The notes under the pieces are model-generated. The model ran no database searches. It was not told the DNA's origin and was given only the letters and a program-made list of their open reading frames with translations. This document shows positions 11,135-23,800 of a stretch of 64,000 nucleotides of DNA, one piece after another. The first letter of the stretch is position 1, and each line of letters begins with the position of its first letter. Source of the DNA: Siphonodentalium dalli. Taxonomy: Eukaryota > Mollusca > Scaphopoda > Gadilida > Siphonodentaliidae. The translations under genes were made by a program, and so were the position numbers. Location of the stretch: positions 135,138,960 to 135,202,959 of the forward strand of contig CP136062.1 in the NCBI GenBank assembly GCA_032622095.1, given 5' to 3'.

Positions 11135-13910
11135 TTATATAATAATTATATTATAATTTATATTTATGGCTAATAATATGATCTTGGTGGCGTTACCATT
11201 TCTGACTATGGTTTTCTTGTATGTTATTGCGGCAAAGATTAGTCGCGAAGACGTGCCGGTTTAGATGGCGATGATTGACCTCAATGGTAATAGTATTAGG
11301 CGTCCGGGTTCGAGTGGATTGGTTCCGGTAAACACATATAGTTCATATTACAAATTATGAAAATGACACGGGTCTTATTGAGAAGGGAACGTGACCTCGT
11401 TGTTGGAGCGTACTTTATGCACACTTAGCATGGCATCTAAACAAACGCTGGTGAGTTCGTCCCTTCACTGGCCATATCCCAGAGGTGAGAAGAACGAGGG
11501 ACCACACATGGACATGGCAACAGGTCTGGCCCACCCTCCAACTTTGGTTCAAACTTTTAACAGTTGGAAATGTCATACCTGACACAACATTAGTTGGAAA
11601 TCTCACACCAACAATAGGTTGAAATACCATAGATTGATTTTCCAGCAATTTAATAGTGGGGAATTTGTGACCAACATTTGCATATTTTCCTACTTTTGGT
11701 AAAACAAAATGGCCATTAGTTGAACATTTTACAACCTTAGGGGTGTCAGATTGGAAATTACCAACAATTGCAGCATGAGGCCAGTTTAGATGCTATGGGA
11801 TGGCAGTTGTAAATCCCATATAACACATCTATAATGGAATTATGAAGTCAGTTGTGGAAACAAACGATATTATTGATGGATCATAACTCGAGCGAATGAA
11901 TATTTGCGATCGTCCCTGCGAGATTATTTAACGGATACCAATGACCACCAATCAAGGTGAACACATATCACCAACTTTCAATAAAATAGCAATGGACTGT
12001 CTCCATCGGATAATTTCCTGTATTATTTATTTTATTGATCAAGTAAGTCACATGATGCATACCTGATCTTTTATTGCCCGTCATGTGAACGTGTCATAAG
12101 TATGTAAACACGTTTTGATGATAAACGTTTTTTTTATTTGTTGAACATATAAAGTACCACTGCGGCACTATAGAATCTTTCCAACTTGGTCAAAGTTATG
12201 CCTTACTCAGTTACCATTTGTTTTCGATTATGATGGGGTGGGGGAACGCTATCTCATATAAAAGATGTCATTGTGATCGAATGTTAACAGGCGATGTGTC
12301 ATTTTGTAGGTATTTGAATACTCTACATTCAGCAAAAGAAATATGATGCTATCATTAATGACGTCACCATCACCAGAGGCCAAAGGGTCACGCAACGCCA
12401 ATGAAAACGCAAATATAATAGTCTGGGAGCTGACCCTGCACCTCCACACCACAGGACTTAACTTTACACCACTCCTTCCTTATTATGTCCCTCAGCATTC
12501 AATCAATGTTAACACGAAAAGTGGCCACGTAGACACGAGGCAAAATGGCGTTCAACATGACCGCCGTTTTTAAGTCGAGGCACAATAAGTCAATTTGATG
12601 CAAATAATAGAGATAAACTCTTGACAAATGTATACACATGTATGATTGCATATATTATTATGAAGTTAAGACATATTGCTACCTTTTGATGGAAAACTCC
12701 CTGTCCAAGATGGCCACCGGAATTTGAGTATTTTTCACGAATATCTTCTAGATTAGTTTCTGCTGTTTAGAACTGTTTGAGAGAATTGAGACATTATTTT
12801 GTATTTATCGTCTTAACTGATCATTGGAGCAATGAAATGACATTTTTTATGGGTCCCAGCGCCTTCCGATCCCTAAAACATTTGATTTTACAGAACTCGG
12901 TATTAAATTTCACCAAAAATCACCACTAAGATTCTAGTCATATTTCAACAAGAAACGAGCAGAACTGTGCAATGTAAGTGAGGCAAACATTTACTTATAA
13001 ATATTCCAACTCATTAGATCCAAAATTGTCACTTTGACCAAAATGGCGGTAAAATTATGAAAAATGGTAGATATTGCCCCAGCGTGCCCAGCTATCGCTT
13101 ACAAGTTGTGGATAATGAATAAAATTGACTAATATCCTTCTATGCATTGAATTCTAACATTGACGATGCACCTTTGTTAAGTGTTACAATTGTAACCACT
13201 AACATTACCAGAAATATTTGAGTATTCTCTAACAAACTTGACATCAAAATCGGCCAAAATTAACGTTTCAGGTTTGGACCATTTTTGTCAAGTAAAATGG
13301 AACTATCTTTGGTATCAAAGGTATTTATTGTTTGTGTCTGTCTTAAATGTGCCACACTGATGTGTCTTTAGACCAAATTACTCAAGATGGCTTTCAAAAT
13401 GAAAATTTGGTAAAAGGAGTTTTCACATATATCCCGAACATTATTATCTGCTGTTCAAAAAGGGTAATTGTGACTCACTTGGTTATTAATCATGTTACTT
13501 AAACAGCTGACAACTAAATGTTCTATTCTGGCACTCCCGTTACCTTATGAGGCATGACAAATTTAATTTAAAGGATGCAGTACGGATTTTGCCGAAAACG
13601 TCTTTTGGTATTCTGGTCATGTTTTTGAAAGAAAATTTGAATAACTTTGAAACGGAACTGATAGGGACCATAATTTGTGGCTACTCTGACCCATTAGCAT
13701 CAATTTAATGCCTCAATGTCTCTTTTTGATCCCTGGGCTCCGCCTCGGGGTTCAAAATCGACATTAAACCTCCATCTACCCCCGATTCTGCTGAAGCGAT
13801 ATAATAATATCCCCATCTTCAATTCATGGATGTTGTCTTGATTGTTTGTAATGCGATTATTTCCATTTTCCCTGACTGAATATGCTGTAAATTAGGATGG
13901 GTTCACTCAC

Positions 13911-14064
13911 CTGTGGGTGTGTTCGTAGAAACTTGATGGACCAGAACAACAGCAACGATGGTTGTTGCTACAACACCGACAATAAAGGCAGCCACTGGGA
14001 CGCCATATATTAATAGACGTCTCCGGAATTCCTCTCTGGACTCTCCTGTCAAATACCGCCCCAT
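13911..14064 (-). CDS. Candidate first coding exon: short basic N-terminus plus one membrane anchor (copy A)
   Basis: On the minus strand an ATG at 14064-14062 opens 51 codons that end at a good splice donor (CAG|GTGAGT, exon end 13911, phase 1). The peptide starts MGRYLTGESREEFRRRLL. A hydrophobic stretch of about 24 residues follows (VPVAAFIVGVVATTIVAVV) and then VHQVSTN. That is the layout of a type II signal anchor with a positively charged cytosolic side. The same exon is in arm B (31990-32143) and, without its donor, in copy C (42213-42500). The exon stays more similar among copies than the surrounding DNA, which suggests that it was or is coding. The downstream exons were not found, so the product is unknown, and the copy could be a gene fragment carried by the duplication. 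Confidence 0.5.
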
Positions 14065-14293
14065 CTTTGGACACTCTGTTCAGACTACTAGATACGTTGC
14101 TAAATTTAAATCACGCATTGAGTTATTTGAAGCCGCTTAATCAAATCACATCTCAGATACACCCGATATGTAATGTATCATGCATGTCACGACGGAGATT
14201 GAACCTTCAAAGCTTAAGCCCTCGAGTGCCGGTCCAGGTACTGCGCATAGTGTCTGTTAGTGTACTCTGGAGTACCAAATTTCCAGATACTAT

Positions 14294-14341
14294 GTGGAGT
14301 ACCTGTCCATGTTCTCCAGAGTACATGGGCAGGTACTCCAC
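14294..14341. repeat. 48 bp hairpin upstream of the anchor exon (copy A)
   Basis: GTGGAGTACCTG pairs with CAGGTACTCCAC, and the inner CCATGT/ACATGG extends the stem after one mismatch; the loop is 10 nt. It lies about 230 bp 5' of the anchor-exon ATG. It is preserved in arm B (31724-31771) and replaced by other sequence in copy C. Confidence 0.75.
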
Positions 14342-15969
14342 ATGTTTTTTCATGAATACAGTATTCTTTCCCCTGCGCGCGAAGGAAATTTGTCTGAACG
14401 TCTGAAATAATCAGCCAAATTTCTTACTTTGTGTGTAATTAAAGTAAACGAATGAATCAGGCATCTTAAACATTTAACTTTGTCCGACAAGCCTGACAAA
14501 CAGATAGTCCCCAATCATTCCACTACATTTTCACATAACCAAATTCGATTCCGAAGACGAACCTATATGCCACCATGCGTCGGGGCATCGAGCCGTCCAC
14601 ACCAATGACAGGGGGTTACGGTCTTTGGACGTTGGTATATACAAGGTTTATGGGGATATTTGGGTTTTGTGGTCTTTAAATCATTGAAACACAACTTTCC
14701 AAAAACCACGAAAAGCGATACAAACAGTATACCATGCTGTCCTAAAGCCCTCAATTACATGTAGGTTGTCGAGTGTGCATAACTTTCCGGACCCCTATTT
14801 CCTCACATTAAATCCTCACTTTCGTGCTCTCCTGCCAATAAAGGAACATCGTAGCCAATAGGAACATATAAAGCACATCACAAATTCGTGTATAATTTCG
14901 TGTGCATGCGTTTTATTTGTTCCTTTGCGATGGAAATCCGTCCTGATCAGTAACTAGTCTGATTGTTTCAGTTGAGTAATCGTCAACACGAGAGTATGTC
15001 ATAATAGTAAACCACTCACAGAGTTCATTTGTGAGAGGAGCTTGCTATTGTCCCTCCAAACCAATGGAATTCCATGTGGTGATATACACGTACAACCATT
15101 TTATACAATCGTTTAGATCGCCAAGTTCAAGAAAACTATAAAACATCACTTGGCGCGACATTTTAATATCTAGCAATTTGAGATTTTCCGTCAAAAATTT
15201 ATAACAAATTATATTTGGAGGCACAGAGACCGATGTTTAAATGTCCAAATTTATGCCACAAACTGAGATATAAATGTACACACTATGCAAATATTAATAC
15301 TCACTTTCTTTTTTTATTTTGCAGGGAATACCTGGAAATAAAAGATAATGCCCTCATTATTTGTTTAGCTATGGAAAAACAGTCCTCATAATAACCACAC
15401 AGTGGTTTTTGAAACGAGCTTCATTAACTGATATCACAAATTATAATAATCACAAAACTCTACTGCTGTGTGTAGCGTACATTGCTTCTCCCCTTGTGAG
15501 ATTATAGGATTATCATTATAACTTGGCTGGTGAAAATTATCCTCTGCATATTACTTGGTAAAAAAAGTTATATACTCATTACAATTAAAATTGCTTTTAT
15601 CCAACTTACAAACATGTGGATGACAATTTTTTGAGGCACAATAACCGCCTATATAGATGTAGGCAAAAAGGGGGGATACAAAAAAAAGAAACAAACAAAA
15701 ACAGGGAGGGTTGTCATTATAAGTGACCACCTTCGACGACAACTTAATTGGAAAGAAAGTTAACACACGATCACTGCGCGCATCCCTCTGGCACAAAATA
15801 TAGTTCCCATGATTCTGCTCTGCATATTATTCCCATTTGCTAACTAAATAGCAATACTGCCGAAATACTTACTAGTAATTTATAATTATGTTTTATTTTC
15901 GTCTAAGTACTTCGCAACATCAGTGTATATCTCACTTTCTCACTTATCTGAAATGTCATGAGGTATGGT

Positions 15970-16060
15970 GTATTATTCCACACCCATTGACGCGAGGTAC
16001 ATGTATTCAACGGAATCCCAGCCATTGAATACATAGTAGTGTATACCTCTAGTGGAATAC
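15970..16060. repeat. Short palindromic interspersed repeat, copy 2
   Basis: See 2030-2125. In this copy the inner ATGTATTCAA/TTGAATACAT pair and the outer GTATT...AATAC ends give a clear fold-back. Confidence 0.6.
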
Positions 16061-16251
16061 AAGCCGGAACTATTCTTGTTGACGTTGTCGCCAAGAAAGA
16101 TGACGTACATTACGTCGATCATCCGCTTCCGGTGATCCCCCCATAATTACTGGCTATTTGTCAGACTTAAATCACAATAAAGGTGGCTATAGTAACATTG
16201 GATATGACATTCATGGATTGAACTTATCTGACTGAACGGTGTAGAATAAAT

Positions 16252-16388
16252 ACAGAACACAACTTGCATCATAATCTCGAATCTTTTATCGAACTCGTTG
16301 CGGACGGCGCAAAGTTATATTTCCTTGCGCCATCCGCAACTCATTCGTCGATAAAAGATTCTCGATTAAGATGCACGTTGTGTTCTGT
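16252..16388. mobile_element. Fold-back MITE, 137 bp
   Basis: Almost the whole element is one inverted repeat. ACAGAACACAA pairs with TTGTGTTCTGT, and the stem continues through AATCTTTTATCGA and GTTGCGGAYGGCGCAA to a short central loop. It has no coding capacity. Confidence 0.8.
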
Positions 16389-16470
16389 CTATGTGATCTA
16401 TACCAGTGAAAGATCTTGTTACCAAACACGTTTCTGCTTGTACCCAATTTTTGGTTTAAATTCGCGCATC

Positions 16471-17446
16471 TAAGGCCAAAAAAAAAAAGAGTTTTGGTTC
16501 TCGGGCAATTTTTTTTTCAAATCAATGAGGGAGGGAGGGTTTTATTTTTATTTTTTATTTTTTTCTGCGCATAGTAAGCATGGACAAAGATACCTTCCTC
16601 TGTCTAGTAATAACCAGAAATGTAGAGGGAACTGTTATGCATATAAACTCATTTAATCTTATATAAAAATGACATTGTACTACCAGTGTATGACTGGGAT
16701 TACCTAACATTATATAATGCATCTGACATTAACTACTGTTATTGTTGTCTAAAAACTTATACCGCTCCATTCTAATATGTGATCCTGAATTTAGTTCTGT
16801 GCCTTTCAATTGTATAAAGTTACATCATCATCATCAATGTTTGGGGAGTAAGTCGCCATGACTTTTACCCCTTTCACATAATAACATACATGTATAGAAT
16901 AACGTAAATGAATTAATTGTTTTAAAATTATCCATGACGTTTAGTCGTACATATATCGCTCGTTATAACAGTTGTTATCGAATAACTCCTTGAATTGTTG
17001 AACCGATTCAGTGGAAACAATGTAATCTGATAAACTATTCCAGTTTGTAATCACTCTCTGGGAAAAGAAATATTTTCGCACATCATTGACTATTATGTTC
17101 TTTTGTTACAATTAGTGTAAGTTAGTTCACAATGACTAATTGTAAGAAGAGCATGAGGGTCAGCTTATCATTTTCTTAATTGTAGTCATCTACTTCATGT
17201 TGTAAGCCTGCAAGTCACTTTTTAACACATTAGATGTTAGAGCTCAATGCACACTATTATTCAACACATATCTGTATCCCCCGAAAAAAAACAAATTTTT
17301 TTTCAAATTTTTTTTTTTTTCAAATTTTTTTTTTCGTAAGTTTTTTTGTCATAACATCAGGCATTGCAATAAAAAGGCCTAATGCGGCCCTTTTTATTCA
17401 ATGCGGCGGTGCCTGAGAACCAAAACCTTTTTTTTTTTTTGGCCTA
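16471..17446. mobile_element. Probable TIR element, about 1 kb, with A/T homopolymer ends
   Basis: The ends match in inverted orientation over about 38 bp: AGGCCAAAAAAAAAAA, then GTTTTGGTTCTC(G/A)GGCA. Inside are T-runs and a second hairpin (GCATTGCAATAAAAAGGCC region, 17358-17403). No transposase ORF is present. A cryptic splice acceptor in the right TIR could offer an alternative last exon to the neighbouring gene, but a better one exists at 17925. Confidence 0.5.
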
Positions 17447-17881
17447 ACCCTTTGGGATAAAATACGTCGCTCTTATATGACTATGTTATATACTTTATCG
17501 TTGGCGATGATTGACAGCTAAAGCAGGTTCACAAAATTAAACTAGATGAATCACCAAAAAAAGAAATAAATTCTGCTGAATTCATCCATGAGTATGAGTT
17601 TACCAGTATCATAATATGCATTCATTATTCCTTCAAAACAGACTGTTAGATAAAAGTGTATGCATTCTGATACTTATGGACTAAAAAAAACTGTTAGTTT
17701 TAAGGTATTACGAAGGTTTTGATATACAGAGGCAATCATTGAGATTGCACTTGGGTTTCAGGACTATTCAGTTTGTTTGGTTTGGAGAGGGATTGAGTTT
17801 ATAGAGGGTCCGATTTTTAGAGGTTTGTGTCTCAGATGTTGTGTTTCCCTTAAATGTAAATGTACAATTATTAATTTATTA

Positions 17882-20800
17882 CTAACTTTTTCTTTGAATT
17901 GGTGCTTTTCTCTTGTTGGGAATTTCTGAAAATAAAAGTGAATAACAACATTATTAAAATATATGAATGAGGAGGGGGGTTTCTCAAGTCACCAGTAACA
18001 GTTAATAGCACAATTCATTTTAGTACAGGATTGAAACAATACAAAATTAGTTTTATCCAAAAATAACTGCACTGCATGAAACAAGCCACTGACCTTCATT
18101 AAATTATGGACATTGGCAAGCTAATTCACAAATCACATTACCCCCACCATGTGCACTTTGCAGATGCCTACTTAATGCTGTGTCTTTATTAAAATGGAAA
18201 CATTGCATGTTGAGAAATCTTAATAAGTGTAATGCCAAGATCGGCATATGACCCTGACATTCGGTTTACAGGTGGGCAATACAGCTGGGGCAATACTAAA
18301 TTTTTGTATGGATGTAAAATTCTGTTATGTTTAATCCAAGAAAGAAATCAATGGATAAAACCCACTATTAAAATAAAAAATCTCTTTTCCAAAGATATTC
18401 AAATTCAACTGTTGGTACTTGAGTAACAACTTATGCTAGATGTAAAGCCAAGATGAATAATTTGGCTAGTTCCAACAAGAAAAATAACACAAATACATGA
18501 ACAAAACCTGTCAGTATCCTTCCATCAACCCTGATCTATTAGCATTCCAAATAACCAAATAACATTATAATCTGAAAATGCTAATGGTAACAAAGACCCA
18601 CCTGGATAAATCAGAAGGTATATTAGTTGGCCAATAATGACTTTGGTTATGCAAGAGAAATGTCAGAAATAATCAGAATCTTGGGTAATGTTATTCAATA
18701 TGATACTTACTTTCAGGCTTTTTGGCATTAGTGGAGTTCGAGGCCGTGGCTGAAAATAGAAAGTAAGTGTACCGGTACTATTATTGCAGCTGTATTTGAA
18801 AATTATAATATTTTTTTGAAAAGATTAACACAGACAGGAATGAACTGATTGGTAATATGATCTAAATTTTTTGTTCTTCTTGATTAAATTTTTGTTTAAC
18901 ATTTCCATGACTGGAGCTTCCTGAAATTTTGTGAAACAGAATCTTTAATACTGCACCAGCGCAGCTTCTGACATCACAGGATTAACAGACGTTTTAGGAT
19001 ATTTCACATTGTAACCATTGTGATTTGTGAAGGTGTAGAGTTTTATCCATCTCCCACCACTCCCTACTGTGCATAGCAAAAAACTATCAGATAAACCATG
19101 CCTCTATCCATCTACTAGACTGACAAAGCATCTTCTACTAGACATATAAACTTACAGTATGCCAAAATGAAAGGAAGCTAAACTGCTATTATTAGGTACT
19201 TTCTCATTTGGTCACCATTCATATTTTAATCAAAAAGCCAAACAGAGCCAATTTATGTGGATGCGATGTCGGGTGGACATACAGTAATGCCCTAAGTAAT
19301 CGACCTCTTAACCAAAGCAGAATTATGGGTAACTTTTCAGGATTTAGTCGGAATAATTCTGCTTTGGTTAAGAGGTCGATTACTTAGGGCATTACTGTAC
19401 ATGGAGGCTTAGGTTGATGCACACTTTAGTTGATATTCTAATATTCTAAAGTTCCTCCAGGATATAATTTATATATTTTTTTTTTATTTTTTTTATTTCT
19501 ACACCCAAGTTTGGTTTTCATCTTTCAGTTTGAAAAATCCAATGTACAAACATTACCTTTGGTCATCAAGTTCAATCAAAGTTTCTGAAAATGGCCAAAT
19601 ATATTGCCAATAAAAATAATCAGCATGTATCATATAGACATATACCTGTAGTTGAGTCATTTGTTATCTTTGTGTTCGATGGCTCAAAACCAAATATATG
19701 ATAATGATTTCCTATTAGAGGACAAGCTGATTTCTATATACCCCTCTGTAAACTTTTTTTTGGGAGGGGTATATAAAGACCCGCCTGTATAAGCCATAAG
19801 GTATATTAGTTGGCACAATTGTCACTTTGGTTAGGCAGGAGAAATGTCAAAATAATCAGAATCTTGGGTAACAATATTCAATATAATACTTACTTTCTGG
19901 CTTTCTATCGTTCCTTGTAGTGAAGCTAGAGGCTGTGGCTGAAAATAGAAAGTAAGAGTACCATTATTGCAGCTGTACATGTGATTGAAAATAAAAAAAA
20001 ACAATTGTAGTTTTTAATGCGTTTAATTAGTCCAGAAATTGTAGGGTCAATATTCTTAAATTTGCAAGAGTGTATATATTTCTTATATAACAGTATACAT
20101 ATATCAAAATAATTGTCTTGTGACATGTCCCGGGGTTTTAACCCAAGAATGATATATTGATGTGTAATTTCAAACTTGAGAGAACATTTATCATGGAGTA
20201 TGTATTGAAATTGAAGCAAAACTGATTTGAGACTGTACATTCAAATTTCAACTTAGATGATTTGTAGGGTGGTCTCTTTTGAATTATTACAAAATGTGCA
20301 GAGTTCTGAATAATCTAAACTTCCTCTGGGAGTTCATCATTAAATAATTACAGTGATTTTTTTTCCGCCATTTTTGCTTTGCATCTTCAGTTTGATATAT
20401 CCAATGTACATGACCATGGACCATCAAGTTTAATCAAAGTTTCTAAAAATGGCCAAAGAAATGGCAAAATATATCGCCAATAAAAATAATCAGCCAATAA
20501 TATAAGCCTGCATCATATAGACATATACCTGCAGTTGAGTCATTTGTTACCTTTGTGTTCTATGGCTCAAAAACAAATATATGATTGCATTGATTTCCTA
20601 TTAGAGCTTACTACTAAAATCTAAAAATAAATCATTATCTTCCTATATTACATAAAAATTACTCACTATCATTATCATCTGTTTCTTTTGCTTTTGTCAC
20701 AGCTGCAGAAAATAGAAGGTAAATGTAAAATTAACTCAACATTCAAACATGTTTTGTGCCCGCCCCTCCCTATTTCTAACCCAAACGACAAAAATATTAT

Positions 20801-23800
20801 GTCTTTATACCACACAATTTGATTTCTTGTATCATGGGAGAAGAAAATATAATAATAAATTTGGTTGGAAATTGGCGATAAATCTTTTATAAATTTTTTG
20901 GTGCCCATCCCCTCCACTGTTGGCATCTTTAAAATGCACATTTAGACTCATGGAAATGATTATATATCAGTTTGATGGAAATCAACTAAAAAATATTATA
21001 AATTTTAGCCCCTCCCACTTTTTGTTTGATCCTTGACATGTAAAGAAAGATTTACTTCAGAATTTTTTAACCTGAACCATTATCTTCCTCATAACAAGTT
21101 ACCCCTGTTATCACATTTTGAGCCCTCTAGATTGTCCATGTTAATTTCTACAGTGTGCAGACAGAAATTCAATATTATATTTAATGCTACAAGGCACAGG
21201 CTCAGCAGAATAAATCACTACTTTCTTTCACTGTCCTTTCAAGTGTTTTGGACATTAAATGTGAGTCATCCTTGTTTATATATACATGTAATAACATTAA
21301 TGGCTGATTGAAAGGCTATGCTGAAAATATATTAAGCATACCATTGCTGATAAATAAATTAAGAAATGGGCATTAAATAAATATTAAAACAAAGGTATAT
21401 ATTCAAAAGTGTTGTTCAAGTTCTTTAGTGGGACTGTGAAAATTATACAAGAATTTACACCAACTTGACTTATCAAAATTTGCAGACCTCATCAACTAAT
21501 AAGTTGAATTTCTATAAGAGTATGATATTACTTCAAAGGTACTTACATTTTCTGCATGTGGCCTTGTAGTAATCCAGGGTCGCAACCCCAGCTCGAGAGC
21601 TTAAAAACTCTGAGGCTGGCCCTGGAGTACTATAAGAGGTGAGTTTGGCCCCCTTTTTCGTTTCTTTAAATGAAATGAGCACAGAGTGCTCCTGGTGGCC
21701 CATATGCAGCTGGTTAATCTAAAAAAAATAAAAAATTCCTACTAAATTACGTTTTGATTGAATAAATTATTAGATTAGAATTATACTATTTATCGGTAAT
21801 GGTATATATATCAGTGAAGGATCCAGGGATTTTTTGGGGACACATGTTTTGGGCAATGATATGCCAAAGCATATCCTGAAGACCTGAGCGAGGGAGGTTT
21901 GGGAGGTGGTATCCCCCTGTTGATGGTGGGGGGTCTCCCCCTGGAAATTTGTTAAAGATCCAATGCATTGAGAGCTAATCTAGAGCTCTTGGAGTCAGTA
22001 TTTTGAATTTTACTGAGAGTTCACTTTGATCAAGTTTCTGAAGTGTAACTTTGGATTTTTTTTTTTATATATGTATGGACTGGAAATGCTTATAAATAAG
22101 TTATTGTCAGATATCTTTTGGTTCAATAGATTATGCTTATAATCCTGCTTGAAATGAGATCATTAATGACACTGTAATTCATATAATAGGCTATTTTATA
22201 AAATTCAAGTGAAGACACATTCATAATATACTAGTAGTACAGAAATAATGTCTATTAAGTTTAATAAGTAATTAGGGCTGTTCCATTTAAACTTGTGTAC
22301 CACCCCCGGATGTCAGATAAAATAATAATGCATAGGTGGGTGGTCTGGCACAAATTGCACTTCTGTTGGTGGGCGTCATGTTATTATTATTTTTTTTTTT
22401 ATCATGCCCACATCTACATATTGAGCAATGGGGGATGCCACAGTGTCCTGGGCCCGCAAAAAAGGTACCCTGCCTGGCTCACCGGAAGCTATATTATGCT
22501 AATGATGACCAGATAGTCTGCCGTCAGAGCAGTTTTAGCCAGTCGTAAATAAAAAGGAAGTAGTAATAAATAAAAATTGTTGAGTACCCTGGAAGTCAAG
22601 TATCATATCGTATCATATTTGTTATCAGGATAACTGTTTGTTAATTTGCATAGGTAAAAATTATAGTAGTCATAAAAATTATTAGTACATGTATATATCC
22701 TTTTAATAAGTTTCCTTAAGTTTGGTGTAAGAATACTACAAGATATCTGCCTTATATCCCTTAATTATTGATTGTGCTCCTGTTTTCTATTAATAGTATA
22801 GTGCCGGGTTACAGTGTTGACAACCAGACATATTTTGCCGGACTTGGTGGGTCTAAACTGAATTAAACTGCTGGGGTTGGTGGGTGGGGTAAATTTCAGC
22901 TGACTTCCGTGGGTGGTACACAAGTTTAAATGGAACAGCACTTACTAGTAGTACTAATCTCTATGTTGATTATTCATTTGGTGTTATGAAATCCCACATG
23001 ATAACCAGGTTGATTTGATCAAATTGTCATTGTTCCTGTACTGTTTTGTGTAATTTCACTTGAATTTGATTGAAAACATACTTTACAGTATGATTCAAAC
23101 TGTTAAAAATAAGTTTTGTAAACTTACATGTTTTATGTCAATATATATAAATATATATATATCTTATTATGATATGAATTGGGACCTGAATCTTTTTTGG
23201 GTCAAATTTTTTTTTTTTGGGGCGCCCAAACCGGTAAACGTTATGAAAAACGGCCTGGATATGTCCCTGGTATATATCTATACAATTTGATGCATACAAT
23301 GATGACACAAGCATTTTACATTGAAATAAGCAATATAAAATATGGATGGAACTGTGGTCGACAATAAATTAGAACTATAACTTAGTGATAAAAATGGCTC
23401 AATGTTCAGATGTAGTATAATAATAATAATAATAATAATAATAATCCAAAATAGATTTAACCAATAAAAAAGATTGTTCCTAAGTTAGAGATAATTAATA
23501 TTTAACCCTTTAATGTCAGGAGCTGCGCTGGCACAGCATTAAAGATCCTGTGCCAGCCAGTGCATTTTCTTATATGTATATGCGAGTCAGCCATAGGAAC
23601 CCTCGCATATTTAAGAGAATACACTGGCTTACAAGGTCATGGTAATTAGGTTAGGCCAATGCATTCATATATGGAGACTTACATATATAAATAGATTGCA
23701 TTTGCACAGGGTTTTCATAAAATTTAAGGAATATCAAGTCGTGGAAGGATTAATACTGATCAGCTTTTAATTAGAGATACCACTACAAGGGATAACACTG

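Larger units (their letters stand above)
11140..14502 (+). repeat. Arm A of a large inverted duplication
   Basis: About 3.36 kb is matched in reverse complement by 31564-35113, almost base for base, with scattered substitutions and small indels. Arm B has about 210 bp extra (34229-34437) where A is continuous at the 'gatgctatgggatggcag' junction near 11792-11809. The match ends abruptly at 14502. However, homology between A and the third partial copy (41986-43600) continues to about 14576, so the end of the A/B match is not the end of the ancestral unit. It contains the membrane-anchor exon at 13911-14064. Confidence 0.95.
14503..17881. other. Intergenic, only small repeats
   Basis: This lies between arm A and the 3' end of the eight-exon gene. 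14503-14576 still matches copy C. Otherwise I see only the palindromic elements listed separately (15970-16060, 16252-16388, 16471-17446) and no gene. Confidence 0.5.

Noticed and set aside
11391-11648. ORFs on both strands in arm A, mirrored in arm B (34586-34851)
   Set aside because: Conserved only because the arms are nearly identical; frames differ by indels between arms and lack recognisable domains.
17400-17420. Alternative last exon of the eight-exon gene from an acceptor in the TIR of 16471-17446
   Set aside because: The acceptor at 17926-17928 has a better pyrimidine tract (CTTTTATTTTCAG), fits phase 1, lies closer, and is followed by a stop and AATAAA.
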